A stretch of 40,521 nucleotides of DNA from a virus, in IMG/VR virus record IMGVR_UViG_3300032931_000308, positions 1 through 40,521 of that record; one strand, written 5' to 3'. Below are positions 14,518 to 22,572 of the stretch, in pieces; positions within the stretch are counted from its first letter, which is position 1, and each line of letters opens with the position of its first letter. The notes beneath the pieces were generated by a model that was not told the DNA's origin, did no database searches, and saw nothing but the letters and a program-made list of their open reading frames with translations. Made by a program: the position numbers and the translations under genes.

Positions 14518-14925
14518 ATGGCTATGAATGGTACTGATCTTTTACTGCTCTGCAACACAGGCACCCCCGGCACGCCGGTCTACGAGGCGGTGGGCAGCCA
14601 ACGCGACGCAACGCTCGATGAAGCGACTGCCACCATCGACGTATCCAGCAAGGGTAGCCGCGCCCAGCGCGTGCTGCCCGGTCGCTATTCGGGTACAGTC
14701 TCCCTGGATGCGCTCTACGTACCCACGGATGCGGCCTACCTGGCGCTCAGAGACGCCAACCGCAATGGTGATATGATCCTGATCGCCCGCGAGGAATATG
14801 GCGTGGCGATCGAGACCGTGGACGCCAAGATCGACACGATCTCGGAGTCATTCCCTGACCAGGGCGAAGCGGTAATCTCAATATCGCTGACCATCGATGA
14901 CTTCTGGCAGCCGGTGGGTAGTTAA
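14518..14925 (+). CDS. Major tail (tube) protein
   Basis: This 135-residue protein matches the TP901-1-like tail tube family: a short N-terminal arm (NGTDLLLLCNTGTPGTPVYE), DATLDEATATIDVSSKGS, a beta-sandwich core with SGTVSLDALYV, and a C-terminal strand ending ISISLTIDDFWQPVGS. It would form the stacked hexameric rings of the non-contractile tail. The Shine-Dalgarno CAGGAGG is 10 nt upstream. Its stop overlaps the next start (TAATGAG), so translation is coupled to the chaperone gene. Confidence 0.85.
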   Translation: MAMNGTDLLLLCNTGTPGTPVYEAVGSQRDATLDEATATIDVSSKGSRAQRVLPGRYSGTVSLDALYVPTDAAYLALRDANRNGDMILIAREEYGVAIETVDAKIDTISESFPDQGEAVISISLTIDDFWQPVGS

Positions 14926-15287
14926 TGAGCGCCCGCGGTGAGGGCGTCATTGACGTAAACGGCCGCGAAGTTCCCATTCTGTTTACCAATCGCGCCTTGA
15001 TGAGTGCCGAAAAGCAGCTCAACAAGGGGATCATCGGTATCCTAAACGGGTTGGTGGATGGCGGTTCGGGTATCGTTGACTTGGTTGCACTCTTACGGGC
15101 CGGGATGGAAGCCGCCCGTCAGGATGCGCGTAAAAGTGGCAAGCCGATATCGAATGAGGATGCCATAGCAATCATCGATGAGATTGGCTTCACCGGGGCG
15201 ATTGTGCCCGTGATGGAAGCGGTCGCAGCGGTGATTGGCTATACCAGCCAGGCCGAGCCGGGCGATAAGGGCGAAGACCCAAACTGA
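14925..15287 (+). CDS. Tail assembly chaperone G-type protein
   Basis: This 120-residue protein lies between the tail tube and tape measure genes, the position of the G chaperone of lambda-like tails, which coats the tape measure during assembly. It reads DVNGREVPILFTNRALMSAE near the N terminus and is largely helical afterwards, similar to gene-transfer-agent gp11-like proteins. It ends in PGDKGEDPN just after a slippery heptamer. A fraction of ribosomes should slip -1 there and continue into the downstream frame, giving a longer G-T product of about 237 residues. Confidence 0.8.
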   Translation: MSARGEGVIDVNGREVPILFTNRALMSAEKQLNKGIIGILNGLVDGGSGIVDLVALLRAGMEAARQDARKSGKPISNEDAIAIIDEIGFTGAIVPVMEAVAAVIGYTSQAEPGDKGEDPN

Positions 15288-15320
15288 ACCCGGAGCCGTT
15301 CGATTTGGAACGGCTCCGGG
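15278..15320 (+). promoter_or_regulatory. Programmed -1 ribosomal frameshift site
   Basis: The heptamer C-CCA-AAC (15278-15284) is in the zero frame exactly as X-XXY-YYZ and is followed at once by the TGA stop of the G gene. Four bases later a 13-bp perfect hairpin begins (15289-15301 pairing with 15308-15320, six-base loop). The downstream ORF is in the -1 frame and is open from 15269. Slippery site, stimulator hairpin, frame and gene position all agree. Confidence 0.9.
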
Positions 15321-15637
15321 TACAGGCTTTGCGGGCGGGGATAAATGTCCTGGAGTTTTGGGACCTGACCCCGCAGGAAACGTTTATGATGATCGATGCG
15401 TCTATCTGGCGCGAGGAAATCCAGCAAAAGCGGGATCTGGTTTTGGCCTGGCAGACCGCGGCCTTGACCCGCGCCAAGCGCATGCCATCGCTCAAGCAGC
15501 TTCTTAATACCAAGCCCGCCAGGCCTCTGGTGGGTCAAGAGCTGGAGAAGCGCCGGAAGGAGTTCCGGGATATGACTGCCAACCTGGATATAAGCAAGTT
15601 GGCGAGAAAGAAATCCGATGCAGCCAGCAAACAATAA
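15284..15637 (+). CDS. Tail assembly chaperone T extension (made by -1 frameshift)
   Basis: This 117-codon segment is the T part of the G-T chaperone. It has no ATG with a Shine-Dalgarno site; the only internal start is a TTG at 15305 within the stem-loop. It is helical and charged: LERLRVQALRAGINVLEFW, then LTPQETFMMIDASIWREE, and LAWQTAALTRAKRMPSLKQL, a pattern typical for the second tail chaperone ORF. In lambda the T domain recruits the tail tube protein to the chaperone-coated tape measure. The fusion product would be about 237 residues. Confidence 0.82.
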   Translation: MNPEPFDLERLRVQALRAGINVLEFWDLTPQETFMMIDASIWREEIQQKRDLVLAWQTAALTRAKRMPSLKQLLNTKPARPLVGQELEKRRKEFRDMTANLDISKLARKKSDAASKQ

Positions 15638-15770
15638 AGTAGATGCTCTGCATGTATTACTAATGTCGTTGCGCCAGGCGCTGATCATCGCCCTGGGCGC
15701 ATTAGAAGATTATCTCAGAATGGAGCGCAGCATCGTGCCGCGCAGAAAGAGAAAGGATATCGATGGATAA
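15618..15770 (+). CDS. Small protein before the tape measure gene
   Basis: This 50-residue ORF starts at ATG 15618 within the end of the chaperone extension and reads MQPANNKVDALHVLLMSL, then RQALIIALGALEDYLRMERS and a basic tail VPRRKRK. It is amphipathic and helical with a basic end. Small ORFs of this type are common between tail chaperone and tape measure genes. Its stop overlaps the next ORF. The function is unknown. Confidence 0.55.
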   Translation: MQPANNKVDALHVLLMSLRQALIIALGALEDYLRMERSIVPRRKRKDIDG

Positions 15771-15897
15771 GAAACAAAGATCGAAGTCCGGTGAATTGAT
15801 CGGAAATATACTCTTTTGGTGGCTGTTCCTTATGGTATTTGGTTCTATCACAGCTCTCTGGATCAGGTTCTTTTGGATTGGGTGGGTGCTGCGATGA
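15763..15897 (+). CDS. Small single-pass membrane protein
   Basis: This 44-residue ORF reads MDKKQRSKSGELIGNILFWW and continues through a strongly hydrophobic segment (LFLMVFGSITALWIRFFWIG) to VLR. It would be a one-pass inner membrane protein with a basic cytoplasmic N terminus. It overlaps the ORFs on both sides by 4-8 nt, which supports translation. A role in lysis timing or superinfection control is possible; nothing in the sequence settles it. Confidence 0.5.
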   Translation: MDKKQRSKSGELIGNILFWWLFLMVFGSITALWIRFFWIGWVLR

Positions 15898-16133
15898 CCA
15901 AAAATCCATCACCAACATCAAGCAAGAATCCTGTAGTTCCTGAGAAAAGATTCAGTATTGATTTATTGGCATTCAAAGCTGGCCTACAGGCTCCATCTGT
16001 TCCTGAATTCTTCCTATCTGTTCAATCTTGGGAAGTGACTGCGGATAATACCCTGATTATACGTGAAGAAGGTTTCATCTATGTTTGCCCGTCCGGTATG
16101 TGGCAATCAATAACGGTCAGAGAATTAGACTGA
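15894..16133 (+). CDS. Hypothetical protein upstream of the tape measure gene
   Basis: This 79-residue protein starts at the ATGA overlap with the previous stop. It begins MTKNPSPTSSKNPVVPEKRF, followed by a compact domain with FLSVQSWEVTADNTLIIREE and FIYVCPSGMWQSITV. I do not recognise a family. It is more A+T-rich than the tail genes around it and lies just before a terminator-like hairpin, so it may be an addition to the operon. Confidence 0.5.
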   Translation: MTKNPSPTSSKNPVVPEKRFSIDLLAFKAGLQAPSVPEFFLSVQSWEVTADNTLIIREEGFIYVCPSGMWQSITVRELD

Positions 16134-16171
16134 GCAGATTGGAATAACTAAATAAGTTGCCGGGAAATCCC

Positions 16172-16222
16172 AGCGGCGCAGATCGGATCGGTGTCATACC
16201 GGTTCGAATGCGCCGCTTTTTT
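16172..16222 (+). terminator. Rho-independent terminator-like hairpin with tRNA T-arm-like motif
   Basis: AGCGGCGCA (16172-16180) pairs with TGCGCCGCT (16209-16217), enclosing a smaller CGGT-GTCAT-ACCG hairpin and the sequence GGTTCGAAT, and is followed by six T residues. As a plus-strand signal it is a strong intrinsic terminator, lying unexpectedly just upstream of the tape measure gene. The TTCGAAT part looks like a tRNA T-loop, but no cloverleaf can be drawn. Confidence 0.6.
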
Positions 16223-16239
16223 GTGTTGAAAGGCGAATT

Positions 16240-18651
16240 ATGGGTAGGGCATCAACTCTTGGCGAAGCCGCTGTCATCATCCGAGCCGCATTGGGCCAAT
16301 TAGATAAAGATTTGGCTCAGGGCCGCGGCAAGGTCGAAGATTCTATGAGCGGGATTGCCAAACTTTCCAGCAAAATAGGCGATTCGATTCAGAAGGTTGG
16401 CAAGATCGCTATATTCGGCCTTGGCGCGGGTCTTACTGCGCTGACAGGTGCTATCACCGGCGCTGCTTTCGCCTCGGTATCATGGGCTGAGAAGCTGGAC
16501 AGCGTGAGTGACGTGCTGGGCACGACTACCCAGGAGAGCGCTGCGCTGGCCGTGGCCGCGCAGCACATCGGGGGTAATGTAGAGCAGCTATCAAGCCAGA
16601 TGGCCATCATGACGCGCGGCCTGTTCGATGCTACGGGCGCGATAGGACCCACCGGCGAAGTCCTGAAGGGCCTGGGGATTTCATTCCAGGATGCCAATGG
16701 GAAGATACTGCCGACGACCGATATTCTACAACAGGTGGCCGACAAGATCGGTGGGATGCCTGATGGTCTGGAAAAAACGCAGATTATGATGGATGTGTTC
16801 GGCAAATCGGGCAAGGATATGTCGGATATGCTGGGGGCGTTAGCAGGCGGGGGAATGGCGAAGTTCGACGCTCAGGCTAAGGCGATGGGGTTGAGCATGA
16901 GCCAGGATGCAGTTGATGGGGCCATTGCATTGAATCGCTCACTGAAAGATATGAAAATGGCTGCTCAGGGGGCGCTGGTTTCACTAGGTACGGCGCTCCT
17001 GCCTATCCTGCAACCTGTAGCAGAAGGACTAACCAACCTGGCTATGAAGGGGGTGGAATTCTTACGTGAGAAGATCGCAGTAATCATGCCGACCATTCAG
17101 GGAATAGCCGACGCATTTGGTGAGTTCTTTGGGATTCTGACGAGCGGCGGAGATCCGATATTCGCATTGCAAAGTCTGATCTTGGACCTGGCACAGACAT
17201 TCGGCATGGGCGAAGGTGCTGCGTTTAATCTGGCGATCGGGTTTGGCAATATCATCGACACTATTCGTAATGCTATTGATACCGTGATTGAATTCCTTAC
17301 CCCAATTTGGGAGGCCGTGACCAGCTTCGTTTCCTGGAATGACATCCTGGTTGCCCTGGGCATCGTGATCGCAGCCGTGGTCGTCCCGGCCATCCTGGGA
17401 ATTATTGCTACTCTTGCACCGATCATCGCTACGGTAGTATTGGTGGTAGCCGCCGTCGCTCTGTTGCGCAATGCCTGGGAGAATGATTGGGGCGGGATCA
17501 GGACGGCCTTGATTGATTTCTGGGATAACAAGGGTAAGCCTGCTCTGGAAGCGCTGCGCGAATGGCTGTCGGTTAATATCCCGATTGCCATCCAGAAACT
17601 CACAGACTTCTGGACAAACACGCTGCAACCGGCGATCACCGCGGTGTGGGCGTTCATCAAAGACCCCCTCATCCCAATATTTATAGATATCGTGGGTTGG
17701 CTAGCAGAAAACATTCCAAAGGCAATTCAGAAGCTCTCGGACTTCTGGACGACTGTTCTATGGCCCGCCTTACAAGATGTATGGGGGTTCATCAAGGATA
17801 AATTGATCCCGATCTTCCTCGACGTTGTGGATTGGCTGGCCACCAACATTCCTAAGGCTATTTCTACAGCTAAGACATTTTGGGAAGAGCACCTCAAGCC
17901 TGCGCTCGAGGCCGTATGGAAGTTTATCAAGGAAGATTTGTGGCCTATATTTCTCGATGTGGGTGAATGGTTACTGACTACTATCGGGACTGCCATCAAA
18001 ACCGCGGCGGGCTTCTGGAAAGAGACACTCCAGCCTGCGCTTACAGATTTGTGGAGCTTTATCAAGACCTATCTATGGCCTACATTTTTAGATGTGGGCG
18101 AATGGCTATTAAATACGATTGGTAAAGCTATATCCACCGCATCAACGTTCTGGAAAGAAACGCTGAAACCAGCTTTGGAAACTGTTTGGAAGTTCATCAA
18201 GGAAGACCTGCTGCCTATCTTCGAGGATATTGGCGGGTTCCTGAAGGATACATTACAAGGTATTCTCAATGGTATCAGTGGCGCATTCGATTCCGTTGCC
18301 CAAGCAGTGCAATGGGTAATTGACAAGGTGAAAGAAGTTATCGATTGGTTCAAACAAGTCGGAGATAGCCTCCCCGATTGGTTGAACCCCGGCTCACCAA
18401 CGCCCTTCGAGATGGGCTTGCGTGGGATTGCGGCTCAGCTCAAGAGCATAAATCAGCTCACCGGGACGATGCCGCTTTTCAATGGTTTGAGTGCAACTAT
18501 GCCGGCATTGGCGATGGCAGGCACGGGAGAATCGCAGTCCTCGATCTCAGACAGTTATAATAATTCCTACACAAATATCACCACCAACCGTGACCCGCTG
18601 CGCGTATTAAATGCCGCGCGGCACCTTGACCGTTTGGGGAGGCTGCATTAA
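16240..18651 (+). CDS. Tape measure protein
   Basis: This 803-residue protein sets tail length and is ejected with the DNA. It starts with a tape-measure-like GRASTLGEAAVIIRAALGQL, is helical, and has a hydrophobic membrane-like zone (residues about 370-400, LVALGIVIAAVVVPAILGII). Between 17608 and about 18282 it carries five tandem copies of a 45-residue unit, FW-x2-TL-x-PAL-x2-VW-x-FIK, then PIFLDV-x2-WL and a KAI-containing helix, with a shorter related unit just before. The C-terminal part ends in a Ser/Asn-rich region. The Shine-Dalgarno AAAGG is 8 nt upstream. The gene is preceded by a terminator-like hairpin. Confidence 0.92.
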   Translation: MGRASTLGEAAVIIRAALGQLDKDLAQGRGKVEDSMSGIAKLSSKIGDSIQKVGKIAIFGLGAGLTALTGAITGAAFASVSWAEKLDSVSDVLGTTTQESAALAVAAQHIGGNVEQLSSQMAIMTRGLFDATGAIGPTGEVLKGLGISFQDANGKILPTTDILQQVADKIGGMPDGLEKTQIMMDVFGKSGKDMSDMLGALAGGGMAKFDAQAKAMGLSMSQDAVDGAIALNRSLKDMKMAAQGALVSLGTALLPILQPVAEGLTNLAMKGVEFLREKIAVIMPTIQGIADAFGEFFGILTSGGDPIFALQSLILDLAQTFGMGEGAAFNLAIGFGNIIDTIRNAIDTVIEFLTPIWEAVTSFVSWNDILVALGIVIAAVVVPAILGIIATLAPIIATVVLVVAAVALLRNAWENDWGGIRTALIDFWDNKGKPALEALREWLSVNIPIAIQKLTDFWTNTLQPAITAVWAFIKDPLIPIFIDIVGWLAENIPKAIQKLSDFWTTVLWPALQDVWGFIKDKLIPIFLDVVDWLATNIPKAISTAKTFWEEHLKPALEAVWKFIKEDLWPIFLDVGEWLLTTIGTAIKTAAGFWKETLQPALTDLWSFIKTYLWPTFLDVGEWLLNTIGKAISTASTFWKETLKPALETVWKFIKEDLLPIFEDIGGFLKDTLQGILNGISGAFDSVAQAVQWVIDKVKEVIDWFKQVGDSLPDWLNPGSPTPFEMGLRGIAAQLKSINQLTGTMPLFNGLSATMPALAMAGTGESQSSISDSYNNSYTNITTNRDPLRVLNAARHLDRLGRLH
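17608..18282 (+). repeat. Five 135-bp coding repeats in the tape measure gene
   Basis: The codons for the FW pair that opens each unit lie at 17608, 17743, 17878, 18013 and 18148, an exact 135-nt spacing. The DNA of the units has diverged at many third positions, while Trp, Phe, Pro and Ile landmarks are kept, so the protein repeat is under selection. A truncated 90-nt unit precedes the first copy at 17518. Confidence 0.85.
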
Positions 18652-19592
18652 TGGTAACGCTTACCGCAAAAGTCGCCGGGTTAACTTATAATCTTAATGA
18701 TGGCGATGAGATCCGCCTGTTGGATTACGATCTGGGCGTATCTGCGGCGCGCCGTCTCAGCCAGCGCTCACCCGCTCAACGATTGGGCGATTCTGATCTT
18801 GGCTATATGATTGACCCGCGTTACCTCGATCTCTTTTGGGCCATTCATGGCAGCGACCTGGCGGATTACCTGGCCATCCGTGAGCGGATCATGACCATTT
18901 TCCAACCACGCGATAACGACGCGGTGCAGCTCATCTTCGACTTCGACGGCCTCCAGCGGGCGGTGGATGTGAACCTGGACGGTGAGTTGCTTTGGCGCGA
19001 CCGGGTGGAGCACGTAGAGAAGGTCAGCGGGACATTCAAGGCAAGCGATCCGCGCCTTTATGATCCAGTCAACCATACAATGTTTTTCAGCCTGGAGGGG
19101 GACGGTGGAGGGGGAGGCGGCTGGCCAATTGATTGGCCGATTCCCTGGCCGATCGGTACGGATGTGCTTAACGCGGCCGTCAGCTTTCTGTATGCAGGTG
19201 GAAGCAGACTGGGCGCTCCGGAATATCCCGTGATCAGAATATTCGGCCCGATCGACAATCCGATTCTCACCAATGAGACCACCGGGGAGATTATCGACTT
19301 GAGCGCCGGGGGCGGATTATCGCTGGTTGCCCCGACTGATTGGGTAGAGATCGACCTGGCCAACCCACCGCGCCGGGATGCCAAGACTATCCGAGACCAG
19401 AACGGGAATTCAGCCGACCAATATTTAACTACCGCCTCGGACTTCGCAACCTGGCACATTGCCCCGGCGGGGGAACGGCTCCCCGATGGAAGCTATTGCA
19501 CCGGTACGAATACCATCCGCATATATGGTACTGGCGTCACATCCGATACATTGGCAACCATCAATTATTACGATAGGTACTTGGGAGCATGA
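18651..19592 (+). CDS. Distal tail protein (Dit-like)
   Basis: This 313-residue protein follows the tape measure gene and starts with an A-overlap on its stop codon (TAATG). The N-terminal half has the Dit-type beta sandwich with QRSPAQRLGDSDLGY, YLAIRERIMTIFQP and DVNLDGELLWRDRVEHVEKV, then a Gly-rich hinge (GDGGGGGGW), then a C-terminal galectin-like part with YPVIRIFGPIDNP and STEP-like strands ending TINYYDRYLGA. Dit proteins form the hub linking the tube to the receptor-binding apparatus. Confidence 0.8.
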   Translation: MVTLTAKVAGLTYNLNDGDEIRLLDYDLGVSAARRLSQRSPAQRLGDSDLGYMIDPRYLDLFWAIHGSDLADYLAIRERIMTIFQPRDNDAVQLIFDFDGLQRAVDVNLDGELLWRDRVEHVEKVSGTFKASDPRLYDPVNHTMFFSLEGDGGGGGGWPIDWPIPWPIGTDVLNAAVSFLYAGGSRLGAPEYPVIRIFGPIDNPILTNETTGEIIDLSAGGGLSLVAPTDWVEIDLANPPRRDAKTIRDQNGNSADQYLTTASDFATWHIAPAGERLPDGSYCTGTNTIRIYGTGVTSDTLATINYYDRYLGA

Positions 19593-19629
19593 TGATCACT
19601 TATACGTGGTACAATTGTTCTAATAAGAT

Positions 19630-19685
19630 GACCCCGCACTGCGTAAACAGTCGGGGTCGTGGCCGACAAACTACAAAGGAGTTTG
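19630..19685 (+). promoter_or_regulatory. Two-hairpin leader of the GIY-YIG gene
   Basis: GACCCCG-C-ACTG (19630-19641) pairs with CAGT-CGGGGTC (19648-19658) to form an 11-bp stem with one bulge. A second hairpin pairs CAAACT (19667-19672) with AGTTTG (19680-19685), with most of the Shine-Dalgarno AAGGAG in the loop and stem. The second hairpin would partly hide the ribosome site of the homing nuclease gene, keeping translation low. Confidence 0.55.
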
Positions 19686-19690
19686 CGACA

Positions 19691-20446
19691 ATGAGTATTA
19701 TAACCCCAAACGTATTTACTTTATATCAATATACCAATCGCTTGAATGGCAAGCGTTATATTGGTGTGACTAATGATCCCGCGCGGCGAGCAATGGAGCA
19801 CGCCAGAGGGCATGGTTGGTCAGGTAGTATATTCCATGTTGCTATAAAAAAGTACGGCATCGAAGTATTCGACTATAAGGTCCTGGGGGTTTTCGACGAC
19901 GCGGGGGTGGCCGCTTATCACGAGCAAGCTGCTATATTGAAGTTCGGTACTCTTTCGCCAGGTGGCTATAATCTGAGAGCTGGTGCGCCTGGCACTGCTT
20001 ACAGTGGGTCACAGACTGATTTAAGCCGTGCCAAGATAAGCGCCTCACACAAGGGCAGGCAGAAAAGTCCTGAGCATCTTGCCAAAATAGGAGCTGCAAT
20101 AAAAGCATCTCCAGCCCATAAAGCGGCGATGGCTTCCCCAGAAGTGAAAGAAAGATTAAGAGCTTGCGCTATAGGAAAAAGATATCATCTTGGTTTCAAA
20201 CATAACGCAGAGACACGCGCGAAGATGAGCGCCGCTCGCAAGAAACGAATAATCACATTAGCAACGCGGAAAAAGATGTCTGATGCAATGATGGGCAATA
20301 AGTACGCATTAGGCTGCAAACAGACTGCCAAAAGTATTGCCAAGCGTGTTAAAGCCAATACGGGTCAGAAGCGTACACCTGAAACGCGAGCCAAAATGAG
20401 TGCAGCAGCAAAAGCAAGAGTAGCGCGCAAAGCACGGAAGGAGTAA
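19691..20446 (+). CDS. GIY-YIG homing endonuclease (copy 2)
   Basis: This 251-residue protein has the same N-terminal nuclease core as the one at 4291: LYQYTNRLNGKRYIGVTNDP, then a conserved AMEHARGHGW arm, YHEQAAILKFGTL and GYNLRAGAPG. The C-terminal half contains at least four NUMOD3-like repeats, for example GRQKSPEHLAKI, GFKHNAETRAKMSAARKKR and GQKRTPETRAKMSAAAKAR. The start at 19691 is supported by AAGGAG; earlier in-frame starts lie in the hairpin leader. It sits between distal tail and lectin-like tail genes and interrupts neither. It is a selfish mobile gene. Confidence 0.9.
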   Translation: MSIITPNVFTLYQYTNRLNGKRYIGVTNDPARRAMEHARGHGWSGSIFHVAIKKYGIEVFDYKVLGVFDDAGVAAYHEQAAILKFGTLSPGGYNLRAGAPGTAYSGSQTDLSRAKISASHKGRQKSPEHLAKIGAAIKASPAHKAAMASPEVKERLRACAIGKRYHLGFKHNAETRAKMSAARKKRIITLATRKKMSDAMMGNKYALGCKQTAKSIAKRVKANTGQKRTPETRAKMSAAAKARVARKARKE

Positions 20447-20451
20447 AGAGC

Positions 20452-21417
20452 ATGGAAAAATCGTGGCCGTGGAGCACGGTTGCAGGGCTGGGTGATGGTT
20501 CAGCAGAATTAAACGAAGCCCTAAGTCGTGAGTTTTTGAGTCTGTTTTTTGGAGTACAAAACCCAGCGGTGGAGGGCGTGTGTAAGGGTCTGGATATCGG
20601 GGAATTGGAGGTAACCGGGATAGCTTCTCCGCTCTCGGTGGACCCGGGCGCAGGTATTTGCTATGGCCTGTATGTTAATGATTCGGTCAAAACGTTGGCC
20701 GTCTCCACGCCTGCCGTGGGAACCACCGGCGGGCGGGTAGTTTTACAAACCAACTGGGCAGGCACGGGCGGCGCAGGCCTGGAAGCGCGCACCCGTCTGG
20801 CGGTGAAGATGAGCGCAGATGGCAACCCGGCTATCCCTGGCCTGACCCAGGCATTCGGCACGACCTGGGAGATCAGCCTGGCCACCTTCACGATTACCAC
20901 CGGGGCGGGCGTGATCACGGTCACAGACGATCGCACATTCCGCCGCTCAACGGCAATGGTAGACACGGACGAGATCACCAACCTGGCGGTTGAGACGGGC
21001 AAGATCAATAACCTGGCTGTGACAACGGCGAAGATCGGCAATGATGCGGTGGATGACACCAAAGCCGGTAACCGCGTGCCGCAGTTCTATCGCAGGCAAG
21101 GGGGGCATGCCAATAACTGGAATGTACCAGGAACGACAACCTATACTCCGACCGCCGTTAGGATGCAGGGAGGGGTAAAGGAATGGACGGGTGGTGCGGC
21201 AGCCACGGGTTCTCTCGCAATTACTTTTCCGACCGCCTTTTCATATAGTCCCATCGTATTGGTACAGGTTTTAGGGCAAGCGGCTTCGGATAGTTCAATT
21301 TCTGCCACGGTGCAGGTCGCTATTTCTACCACCGGATTTGTCGTAGATTGGTATGACAATGACGGCACAAACCATATATCGGTATATATTGCCTGGCATG
21401 CGGAAGGCCCTGAGTGA
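20452..21417 (+). CDS. Tail tip protein with lectin-like C terminus
   Basis: This 321-residue protein lies in the tail tip module. The N-terminal 180 residues look like a baseplate upper-fibre domain (GLDIGELEVTGIASPLSVDP, ARTRLAVKMSADGNPAIP and a FTITTGAGVITVTDDRTF strand). A coiled-coil or repeat-like linker follows, with ITNLAVETGKINNLAVTTAK and IGNDAV steps. The C-terminal 85 residues resemble an H-type lectin domain: ITFPTAFSYSPIVLVQV, FVVDWYDNDGTNHISVY and IAWHAEG. This suggests a receptor-binding or carbohydrate-binding role. The lectin call is tentative. Confidence 0.6.
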   Translation: MEKSWPWSTVAGLGDGSAELNEALSREFLSLFFGVQNPAVEGVCKGLDIGELEVTGIASPLSVDPGAGICYGLYVNDSVKTLAVSTPAVGTTGGRVVLQTNWAGTGGAGLEARTRLAVKMSADGNPAIPGLTQAFGTTWEISLATFTITTGAGVITVTDDRTFRRSTAMVDTDEITNLAVETGKINNLAVTTAKIGNDAVDDTKAGNRVPQFYRRQGGHANNWNVPGTTTYTPTAVRMQGGVKEWTGGAAATGSLAITFPTAFSYSPIVLVQVLGQAASDSSISATVQVAISTTGFVVDWYDNDGTNHISVYIAWHAEGPE

Positions 21418-21420
21418 TCC

Positions 21421-22572
21421 ATGTCTTACGAATTTCATCTCCGCCACTATGACCGCGCCGGCATCCTGAAGCATGCCTTCCTCGAGCCACTCTGGGCGCG
21501 CTACACCGAGAGTGTATCGGGCGATGAGCCGCTGGTCTTCGCTCTCAACGCAGATAATCCGGTCGTGGCGGACATGGAGGAATTCGATATCGTTGAAGGT
21601 TGGCTGCGCAACACCGATCTGGGTATCGAGAGCAGCGGCAATTTTGTCCGCGCCTTCGTGGGTATCATCCGACATTGGGACCTCGAAACAGATGACGATG
21701 GTCTATCGTTTTACACATTTTATGCGCCCCACGAGCGTCATATCCTGAGTTGGCGGTCTGTGCTGTGGTATGCCGGGATCGCCAACCGCAGCGAGTTCAA
21801 TGTCGCGCCGGCAGAGACGATCATGAAAACGCTGGTACAGTATAACTGCACCGCAGACGCAACAGTAGCCAATGGCCGCCAGCGCGATGGCGACCTTGCT
21901 ACCGGAATGGGCATTGATCTTATAGTTGCCGCAGATGTGGGAGGCGGCGAAAGCCTGAGCGCATCCGTGATGGGTTTGAACCTCCTGAGCGTTCTGCAGA
22001 AGCTAAGCGATCAGGCCGGTGGGGATTTTTCCCTGGACTGGCAGGGCAGCAATGATTGGTTGTTCAACTTCCATCCGGGACAATTGGGCGTAGATAAATC
22101 CACCGGCGCCGATCGGGTGCTGTTTAGCCTGAAAAATGATACCATGCGCAATCCACGCTTGCGACGGCGCGGTGCTCAGGCGACCACTGCCATTGCCGGC
22201 GGGCAGGGGGAGGGCGTAGATCGGCAGATTTCCGCCGTGAACGGGCCGGACTACGCCGCTGGATATGACCTGGAAACTTTCGTGGATGCGCGCAATGAAC
22301 CTACGGCCACCGGGCGGGAATTCCGCGGCCTGGCACGGCTGGCAGACCTGCGCTTGAGCCAGGAGCTTACTTTTGACGTGCTGCAGACATCCAACCAGTT
22401 CTACTCGCCGATAGCGGTCGCCGGGCGCAAAACTTACCGGGCCGGAGACTTGGTGCTTGCGGTCTACGGCGTGGAAGAGACGCGCAAAGTGGAGCAGGTG
22501 ATCGTCAATTGGAAAACGTCACAGAAAGACGACCCGTGGCAGGTGGCGATCATGACGCGGGAGGTGAGTTAA
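21421..22572 (+). CDS. Gp37-like tail hub protein
   Basis: This 383-residue protein matches the Gp37-like family of siphovirus tail proteins (ReqiPepy6 type). It has YEFHLRHYDRAGILKHAFLE, then FEDIV-like GWLRNTDLGIESSGNFVRAF, the HWDLETDDDGLSFYTFYAP strand and a C-terminal region with FRGLARLADLRLSQELTF and YRAGDLVLAVYG. Such proteins form the trimeric hub below the distal tail ring. It starts 3 nt after the previous gene and ends with a TAATG overlap on the tailspike gene. Confidence 0.78.
   Translation: MSYEFHLRHYDRAGILKHAFLEPLWARYTESVSGDEPLVFALNADNPVVADMEEFDIVEGWLRNTDLGIESSGNFVRAFVGIIRHWDLETDDDGLSFYTFYAPHERHILSWRSVLWYAGIANRSEFNVAPAETIMKTLVQYNCTADATVANGRQRDGDLATGMGIDLIVAADVGGGESLSASVMGLNLLSVLQKLSDQAGGDFSLDWQGSNDWLFNFHPGQLGVDKSTGADRVLFSLKNDTMRNPRLRRRGAQATTAIAGGQGEGVDRQISAVNGPDYAAGYDLETFVDARNEPTATGREFRGLARLADLRLSQELTFDVLQTSNQFYSPIAVAGRKTYRAGDLVLAVYGVEETRKVEQVIVNWKTSQKDDPWQVAIMTREVS

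Noticed and set aside
16172-16222. tRNA gene
   Set aside because: A T-loop-like sequence exists, but no D-arm, anticodon arm of normal loop size or proper acceptor can be drawn. The hairpin with T-run fits a terminator.
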